DNA of 16,123 bases from DATDYQ01 sp035288965 (GTDB lineage Archaea > Nanobdellota > Nanobdellia > SCGC-AAA011-G17 > JAGVZF01), in the NCBI GenBank assembly GCA_035288965.1, contig DATDYQ010000075.1:1-16123 (forward strand). The letters run 5' to 3'. Shown here piece by piece: positions 12,482-16,123 of this stretch. The stretch's first letter is position 1. Every line of letters begins with the position of its first letter. The notes under the pieces were generated by a model that was not told where the DNA came from, made no database searches, and saw only the letters and a program-made list of their open reading frames with translations. A program made the position numbers and the translations under genes.

Positions 12482-12753
12482 AAATTAAAATTATATTTCC
12501 CGTTAATAATATCAAATTCTACCTCAAGACCCCTATAATCGTGGAGATTCTTTATTAGTCTTGTTAAATTTTTATTACAACAAACCTCAGCTTCCACACT
12601 AATCTTCTCTAATTTATTTGTACCATTCTTTTTTGATATTTCGATGTTTATTTTTTCACTTCCATCTTCCGACCCAGATCCTATAACAACACCTAATGTA
12701 GAATAATCCAAAAGTGTTCCCTTATAATGTCCATCATAGTTTACTATTTCCAC
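12478..12753 (-). CDS. Hypothetical small protein, 91 aa (GTG start)
   Basis: No family is recognised. The sequence alternates short strands (VNYDGHYKGTLLDYSTLGVV, then KINIEISKK, then KISVEAEVCCNKN and LEVEFDIINGKYNFNF), suggesting a compact beta-rich fold. The beginning vaguely recalls Sm-like or SH3-type barrels, but this is not firm. There is a Cys-Cys pair mid-protein. The start must be GTG at 12753: an in-frame TAA lies three codons upstream and no ATG follows nearby. A TTTATAAA box at 12782-12789 would place the mRNA start about 7 bases before it. The stop overlaps that of the CBS gene by four bases. Confidence 0.6.
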   Translation of the reverse strand: MEIVNYDGHYKGTLLDYSTLGVVIGSGSEDGSEKINIEISKKNGTNKLEKISVEAEVCCNKNLTRLIKNLHDYRGLEVEFDIINGKYNFNF

Positions 12754-12781
12754 TTCAGTTTAAAACATATAATTATACTAA

Positions 12782-12789
12782 TTTATAAA
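12782..12789 (-). promoter_or_regulatory. TATA box, probably for the 12478-12753 gene
   Basis: The TTTATAAA palindrome is centred 32.5 bp before the GTG at 12753, predicting a leader of about 7 nt. The box can be read on either strand, but the plus-strand gene at 12837 has its own better-placed box. Confidence 0.45.
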
Positions 12790-12806
12790 CCTTACTAACC
12801 AAAACA

Positions 12807-12814
12807 TTTATTAA
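12807..12814 (+). promoter_or_regulatory. TATA box for tandem paralogue 1 (leaderless)
   Basis: TTTATTAA is centred 26.5 bp upstream of the ATG at 12837. Confidence 0.6.
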
Positions 12815-12836
12815 CAAACATCATATTTTATCATTA

Positions 12837-13319
12837 ATGCCTGAAAAGATTAAAATCACACCTGGTGGTGGTTTAAGAATCACCAGTCAAGAAATATCAT
12901 TTAATTTCGAAGATTTCTATAAAAAACTGCATGCATGGTTTATAAAAAGACATTATAACTTCCAAGAAAAATTTACAAAAAATAAAGAGAAGGGTGGTTG
13001 GGGACGAGAAATTAAATTAAATTGGGAAGGTGAAAGAAAACTAGATGACTACGTTAAATTCCTTATTGTAATCTTAATGGATCTGGAAAAATATACCGAA
13101 GAATCAAGTAATCTAAAGGGAAATCTTAGAATAACTGTAAATTCTTTCTTAATTCTAGATTGGAAAGATCAATTTCAAGATAAAAAACTAAAGAAAAAGT
13201 TATTTAATATTTATAATAAATTTATTCTTAAAGATAAGATAAATAACTATTATGCAGCAAAACTTTATGATGAAACAGAAGAACTTGTAAATTACTCAAA
13301 ATCCTTGCTTCATGAATGA
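12837..13319 (+). CDS. Tandem paralogue 1 of an uncharacterised archaeal family, 160 aa
   Basis: This is the first of three adjacent homologous genes. Shared landmarks are FNFEDFYKKLHAWF (about 23-36), LNWEGERKLDDYVKF (about 61-75), a central KGNLRI strand, and the C-terminal helix block IYNKFILKDKINNYYAAKLY (about 124-143). The family looks like an alpha/beta domain with amphipathic terminal helices, without membrane spans or evident catalytic residues. I believe similar proteins are common in Woesearchaeota-like genomes as hypothetical proteins; the function is unknown. This copy begins with a Gly-rich TPGGGLRIT segment and lacks about ten central residues present in copy 2. Leaderless start at 12837. 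Confidence 0.75.
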   Translation: MPEKIKITPGGGLRITSQEISFNFEDFYKKLHAWFIKRHYNFQEKFTKNKEKGGWGREIKLNWEGERKLDDYVKFLIVILMDLEKYTEESSNLKGNLRITVNSFLILDWKDQFQDKKLKKKLFNIYNKFILKDKINNYYAAKLYDETEELVNYSKSLLHE

Positions 13320-13328
13320 GCCAAAAGA

Positions 13329-13336
13329 TTTATTAA
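13329..13336 (+). promoter_or_regulatory. TATA box for tandem paralogue 2 (leaderless)
   Basis: TTTATTAA is centred 26.5 bp upstream of the ATG at 13359. It lies in the 39-bp gap after copy 1. Confidence 0.6.
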
Positions 13337-13358
13337 TAATCTAGTATATTTTTATTTC

Positions 13359-13874
13359 ATGCACAAAGAGGCAGACGCAATAACAATTGTTCCAGGTATC
13401 AATCTAAACTGGAAAGGTGTTTTTGATTTGGGAGATATGTATCGTCAGTTAAAATGGTGGTTCGACTATGAAGGTTTCGGTGATGAAACTAAAAATTTTA
13501 AGGAAGTAAAATACGTAGAGCGCATTAAACCAATAGGCAAACAATATGAAATCCGTTGGATATGCGAAAAAAACGTTTCAGATTATTTTGCTTATCAAAT
13601 TGAAATAACAATGTTAATTTTCGGAGTTAAGGACGCTGAAGTAAATGTTGGTAGCAAAAAAGTTAAGATAGATAGAGGCGAAATTGACATGAGAATTAGT
13701 TCCAAGTTAATAAGAAATAGGTCTGGAAAATGGAAAAAGGATAGTTTTCTTAAAAAAATATATGATAGTTTCATTGTTAAAGACAGAATAGATGGTTATA
13801 AGCAAAATATCTATGAAAAAACCTATAAATTCCAAGATGAAGTAAAAAAATACCTTGCTTTCCATAAACTATAA
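13359..13874 (+). CDS. Tandem paralogue 2 of an uncharacterised archaeal family, 171 aa
   Basis: This is the second copy of the family. Matching blocks are FDLGDMYRQLKWWF (about 22-35), IRWICEKNVSDYFAYQIEI (about 65-83) and IYDSFIVKDRIDGYKQNIYE (about 134-153). A central GVKDAEVNVGSKKVKIDRGE segment supplies a lysine-rich beta hairpin that is best developed in this copy. The protein is basic, soluble and has no signal peptide. It has its own promoter in a 39-bp gap, so the copies are not forced into one mRNA. Divergence between copies is high, so the duplication is old. The function is not known; no catalytic pattern is visible. Confidence 0.75.
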   Translation: MHKEADAITIVPGINLNWKGVFDLGDMYRQLKWWFDYEGFGDETKNFKEVKYVERIKPIGKQYEIRWICEKNVSDYFAYQIEITMLIFGVKDAEVNVGSKKVKIDRGEIDMRISSKLIRNRSGKWKKDSFLKKIYDSFIVKDRIDGYKQNIYEKTYKFQDEVKKYLAFHKL

Positions 13875-13882
13875 CCGTTAAC

Positions 13883-13890
13883 TTTATTAA
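13883..13890 (+). promoter_or_regulatory. TATA box for tandem paralogue 3 (leaderless)
   Basis: TTTATTAA is centred 25.5 bp upstream of the ATG at 13912. The same box sequence precedes all three paralogues. Confidence 0.6.
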
Positions 13891-13911
13891 ATCATTATTC
13901 TTTTAATTTTT

Positions 13912-14400
13912 ATGTCAGAAGAAGATTTTGTGGTGCGCAATATAGAGATCAGCCAAGATGCTGTATTTGATCTTAATGATATCTTAAAATTTCTACGTGA
14001 CTGGTTTAAAACTAATGGTTACGGGAATACTGAAAAAAAACATGCAGAAGAAAATAAATCGGGTAATCTATCTTTAAAATTATCATGGCAGCCTGAAAAG
14101 AAAGTAGATGAGTACGTTAAATTTCACATTAATATCGATATAAAAGTAAAAGCCAAGCAAGTTCTTGTAAAAAACAAAAAGATGTATCAAGGCAATGTTT
14201 TAATTGAGCTAGAAGCCACAATGGAAAAAGATTATGATGATGAATGGTCTGGTAGTATAACTAAAAAATTCGTTCGCGGCGCTTATGATAAGTTTGTAAC
14301 GCCTGACAAAATGTCAAAATACGAAAAAAAACTTAAAGAAGATGTAAAAGATTTACAAGATGAAATTAAAAGTTATTTAAACTTGGTAAAAGAAAAATGA
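13912..14400 (+). CDS. Tandem paralogue 3 of an uncharacterised archaeal family, 162 aa
   Basis: This is the third copy. Landmarks are FDLNDILKFLRDWF (about 19-32), LSWQPEKKVDEYVKFHINI (about 57-75), YQGNVLIELEATMEKDYDDE (centre) and AYDKFVTPDKMSKYEKKLKE (about 124-143), followed by a long amphipathic helix ending SYLNLVKEK. The KDYDDEW motif corresponds to a DW-containing segment in copy 1 and a WKKD segment in copy 2. This copy is the most charged of the three. The start is fixed by a box 25.5 bp upstream. It converges on the small membrane protein gene, with only one base between the two stops. The function is unknown. Confidence 0.75.
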   Translation: MSEEDFVVRNIEISQDAVFDLNDILKFLRDWFKTNGYGNTEKKHAEENKSGNLSLKLSWQPEKKVDEYVKFHINIDIKVKAKQVLVKNKKMYQGNVLIELEATMEKDYDDEWSGSITKKFVRGAYDKFVTPDKMSKYEKKLKEDVKDLQDEIKSYLNLVKEK

Positions 14401-14401
14401 C

Positions 14402-14623
14402 TTAAACTCTTCTTTCTAATCGAGTTATCTTATCTTCTAGTTTCTTAATTCTATTACTCACATATCTTGACCTATCATCAAGAAACGTTCCTATAGCCCC
14501 ACTATATACACCTATTTGTACTGCATTTCCATCTCTTCTAACAATTCCATATATCAAATAACCTAATCCTGCTATCTGCAGAAGTTTTGGTGGAACTTTA
14601 TATGACAATTCTCTGAAATTCAT
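14402..14623 (-). CDS. Small membrane protein with coiled-coil tail, 73 aa
   Basis: No family is recognised. Two short hydrophobic stretches (PPKLLQIAGLGYLIYGIV and AVQIGVYSGAIGTFL) are separated by the polar turn RRDGN, so a membrane hairpin is likely, with both ends on the same side. The last 22 residues (YVSNRIKKLEDKITRLERRV) form a heptad-patterned coiled coil suited to oligomerisation or partner binding. A TTTATATA box (minus strand, 14648-14655) is centred 28.5 bp before the ATG, slightly further than in neighbouring leaderless genes. It is transcribed divergently from the candidate non-coding RNA at 14732 and convergently with tandem paralogue 3. Confidence 0.65.
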   Translation of the reverse strand: MNFRELSYKVPPKLLQIAGLGYLIYGIVRRDGNAVQIGVYSGAIGTFLDDRSRYVSNRIKKLEDKITRLERRV

Positions 14624-14647
14624 TTTATTAAAACAAACAACAAAAAC

Positions 14648-14655
14648 TATATAAA
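14648..14655 (-). promoter_or_regulatory. TATA box for the 14402-14623 gene
   Basis: TTTATATA on the minus strand is centred 28.5 bp upstream of the ATG at 14623. Confidence 0.5.
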
Positions 14656-14701
14656 TCTATCTTTTACAACATATATATTACAACATATAAAAAAACAAAC
14701 A

Positions 14702-14709
14702 TTTATATA
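14702..14709 (+). promoter_or_regulatory. TATA box for the candidate ncRNA
   Basis: TTTATATA is centred about 26-27 bp before 14732. The predicted transcript start coincides with the 5' strand of the basal stem (GCCCGT, 14734-14739), and no ORF starts there. Confidence 0.55.
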
Positions 14710-14731
14710 CAAGTTTTACTTTCTATTTGAT

Positions 14732-14834
14732 AGGCCCGTCACGAGAATACTCAACGGAGCTAACGAAAAATTCAAGCTATGATGCTTGGGAGTTAGTGTT
14801 ACGGGCAATATAACCTTAAAAAGTAAGAGTAAGG
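14732..14834 (+). ncRNA. Candidate structured non-coding RNA
   Basis: The 14624-14988 gap (365 bp) holds no convincing ORF but has a GC-rich island in an AT-rich genome. Nested stems are visible: GCCCGT (14734-14739) with ACGGGC (14801-14806), GCTAAC (14759-14764) with GTTAGT (14792-14797, one G-U), and CAAGC (14773-14777) with GCTTG (14784-14788) around the loop TATGAT. A minor GAG-AATA-CTC hairpin (14743-14752) lies inside the 5' arm. A second hairpin, CCTTA...TAAGG (14814-14833), follows a short ATATAA hinge and is itself followed by CTACA. A TATA box 26-27 bp upstream puts the RNA start at the base of stem 1. The class is unknown. The two hairpins with an ANANNA-like hinge and a downstream ACA recall H/ACA guide RNAs, but I see no clear pseudouridylation pocket. 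It is not a tRNA, 5S or SRP RNA as far as I can tell. Confidence 0.55.
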
Positions 14835-14849
14835 CTACAAAACATCACA

Positions 14850-14857
14850 TTTATAAT
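14850..14857 (+). promoter_or_regulatory. Distal TATA box for dnaG (or second RNA)
   Basis: TTTATAAT predicts a start near 14880 and a dnaG leader of about 109 nt. It lies just before the terminator-like element at 14863-14884. Confidence 0.4.
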
Positions 14858-14862
14858 ATCAC

Positions 14863-14884
14863 AGGTAAAAAAACCTTTTATTTT
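14863..14884 (+). terminator. Terminator-like hairpin with T-rich tail
   Basis: AGGT (14863-14866) and ACCT (14873-14876) form a small A-loop hairpin followed by a T-rich tract. It could end the ncRNA transcript started at 14732. The stem is short, so this is tentative. Confidence 0.35.
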
Positions 14885-14900
14885 AAATTTAGAGGGTGAA

Positions 14901-14921
14901 TCGGTTAATTTTAGAAACCGA
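14901..14921 (+). promoter_or_regulatory. Hairpin in the dnaG leader
   Basis: TCGGTT (14901-14906) pairs with AACCGA (14916-14921) across a nine-base loop. It would be transcribed only from the distal promoter. No known riboswitch class was recognised. Confidence 0.35.
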
Positions 14922-14946
14922 AAGTAGATAGTCTTATTCTTAGAGG

Positions 14947-14954
14947 TTTATATG
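14947..14954 (+). promoter_or_regulatory. Proximal TATA box for dnaG
   Basis: TTTATATG is centred 38.5 bp before the ATG at 14989. It predicts a leader of about 12 nt that consists largely of the ribosome binding site AGGAAGTGA (14975-14983). Confidence 0.4.
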
Positions 14955-14988
14955 ATCAAAATGAAAAATAACATAGGAAGTGAAGAAA

Positions 14989-16123
14989 ATGGGAAAGATA
15001 AGCCCAGTATCAGCAAAGTATATAGTTCATACTCAAATACAGATAGACGGAATAGTAGACCGTCCAGACGTTATTGGGGCAATATTTGGACAGACAGAGG
15101 GATTACTTGGAGCAGAATTAGAGCTCAGGGAATTACAGCGTAATGGTAGAATAGGAAGAATAGAAGTAAAACTAGACACAAAATCAGGAAAAAGCTCTGG
15201 TTACATCATTATACCTAGTTCTCTAGATAAAGTTGAAACCGTTATTATAGGAGCTGCTTTAGAAACTATTCAAAGAATAGGGCCTTGTAATGCTAAAGTT
15301 AAAGTTGAAACTATAGAAGATGTTAGAATTTCTAAAAGAAGCTATGTAATTGAAAGAGCTAAAGAATTGCTTAAGAATCTAACTGAAAACGTCTTGCCTG
15401 ATTCTCAGGAAATTACAGAAGAAGTTACAGCATCTGTCAGAGTTATGGAAATAACAGAATATGGTAAAGATAGACTTCCCGCTGGTCCTGGAATAGAGGA
15501 AGCTGAGGAAATTATAATTGTAGAAGGAAGAGCAGATGTTCTTAATCTATTGAAAAATGGTATTAAGAATGTTATTGCAATGAACGGAACATCAGTTCCT
15601 GAAACTATAAAAGAACTATCTAGAAGAAAAACAATTACTGTTTTTGTAGATGGAGATAGGGGCGGAGATCTAATTATTAGAGAATTATTAGATTCAGCTG
15701 AAATTGACTTTGTAGTTAAAGCTCCTGATGGAAAAGAAGTTGAAGAGATAACTAAGAAAGAATTGCTTAAAGCTTTGCGTGGAAAGATAGCAATTGAACA
15801 GATAAGAATGGAGATTATGACAAAAGCAGAATCTGATTCTGAAAGACTTAAACAACCTCCATTGGTTGTCAAAAGAAGAACTACCGCAACAGCTCAAGAA
15901 TTAGCTACATTCAAGCAAATGCTAGATGATTTACTTGGTACTCGTGGAGCTTATATCTTAGATAGAGATAGTAATGTTCTAGGAAAAGTTCCAATGAGCG
16001 AATTAGCTGTTACTTTACGTTCTCTAAATTCAGGAATAAACGCCATTGTAATAGATGGCTTTGTTGATCGTGAATTAGTTGGAATGGCTGAGAAAGCTAG
16101 AGTAAAGTTCTTAATTGCTAATG
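14989..16123 (+). CDS. dnaG: Archaeal DnaG-type primase (N-terminal 378 residues)
   Basis: This is an archaeal DnaG homologue, truncated by the window end. It opens KISPVSAKYIVHTQIQIDGI and VDRPDVIGAIFGQTEGLLG, the archaeal DnaG N-terminal domain, with RELQRNGRIGRIEV next. The TOPRIM domain (about 173-250) has EEIIIVEGRADVLNLLK with the catalytic-type Glu179, MNGTSVP, and FVDGDRGGDLI with the metal-binding Asp221/Asp223. The archaeal protein can make RNA primers in vitro and is a stable subunit of the exosome, so its role is at least partly in RNA decay. The start is ATG 14989, preceded by AGGAAGTGA (14975-14983). An ATG at 14952 is in another frame. About 378 residues are visible, and the family is typically somewhat longer. 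Confidence 0.95.
   Translation, partial: MGKISPVSAKYIVHTQIQIDGIVDRPDVIGAIFGQTEGLLGAELELRELQRNGRIGRIEVKLDTKSGKSSGYIIIPSSLDKVETVIIGAALETIQRIGPCNAKVKVETIEDVRISKRSYVIERAKELLKNLTENVLPDSQEITEEVTASVRVMEITEYGKDRLPAGPGIEEAEEIIIVEGRADVLNLLKNGIKNVIAMNGTSVPETIKELSRRKTITVFVDGDRGGDLIIRELLDSAEIDFVVKAPDGKEVEEITKKELLKALRGKIAIEQIRMEIMTKAESDSERLKQPPLVVKRRTTATAQELATFKQMLDDLLGTRGAYILDRDSNVLGKVPMSELAVTLRSLNSGINAIVIDGFVDRELVGMAEKARVKFLIAN

Noticed and set aside
14733..14808. tRNA gene in the GC-rich island
   Set aside because: The length and closing stem are suggestive, but there is no GTTCRA T-loop, no recognisable D-loop and no anticodon arm in register.
14732..14945. C/D-box guide RNA
   Set aside because: An ATGATG-like element occurs at 14779-14784, but no CUGA D box pairs with it at usual spacing, and it lies in a hairpin loop.
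14952..15143. 63-aa plus-strand ORF beginning at ATG 14952
   Set aside because: It runs out of frame through the conserved dnaG N-terminus. The real start is 14989 with AGGAAGTGA before it.
15405..15897. Minus-strand ORFs within dnaG (15405-15872, 15694-15897)
   Set aside because: They lie opposite the TOPRIM domain and are low-complexity Ser/Ile/Phe shadows.
1..16123. CRISPR array, insertion sequence, integrase, tRNA or rRNA genes
   Set aside because: No regularly spaced repeats, transposase or recombinase motifs, or conserved RNA gene signatures were seen on either strand.

Overview
The window looks like part of a small-genome archaeon, most likely a DPANN-type lineage (Woesearchaeota/Pacearchaeota-like); the phylum is inferred, the domain is well supported. 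The archaeal evidence is a group II chaperonin (thermosome), an archaeal DnaG with a TOPRIM domain, an SRP receptor FtsY with an archaeal-type G4 motif, and archaeal TATA boxes. The DNA is very AT-rich, Arg codons are mostly AGA, and genes are tightly packed on both strands. Thirteen starts lie 25.5-26.5 bp downstream of the centre of a TTTATAAA-like box, which implies leaderless mRNAs. A minority of genes (gapN-like, the DUF5679-like zinc ribbon, thermosome, dnaG) have short leaders with a Shine-Dalgarno sequence.

Layout. 1-464: N-terminal part of an aldehyde dehydrogenase (GapN-like), divergent from a GNAT acetyltransferase (575-1126). 1143-1883: a 48-aa zinc ribbon and an unknown basic protein. 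1924-5290 (minus strand): a short ftsY 3'-end remnant, an MFS transporter, intact ftsY and a helical-repeat protein. 5325-7409: a large lipoprotein combining a ZU5-like region, an alpha/beta-hydrolase and an NHL propeller. 7568-9216: three unknown proteins, at least two with hydrophobic segments. 9224-10870: thermosome. 10956-11828: a 55-aa single-span membrane protein and a divergent unknown membrane protein. 11948-12481: a CBS-pair/zinc-ribbon protein, tail-to-tail with a small unknown (12478-12753). 12837-14400: three tandem paralogues of one uncharacterised family, each with its own promoter. 14402-14623: a small membrane/coiled-coil protein. 14732-about 14834: a candidate structured non-coding RNA with its own promoter. 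14989-end: dnaG, running off the window.

How the genes fit together. Housekeeping functions (protein targeting, folding, RNA/DNA metabolism, glycolysis) alternate with lineage-specific unknown genes. There are few long operons; most genes are single transcription units with their own box. Several convergent pairs end within a few bases of each other, two of them sharing a TTAA stop overlap. No CRISPR array, insertion sequence, integrase, tRNA or rRNA was seen. The strongest candidates for something undescribed are the GC-rich structured RNA upstream of dnaG, the ftsY 3'-end remnant beyond the MFS gene, the three-copy tandem family and the hydrolase-NHL lipoprotein.
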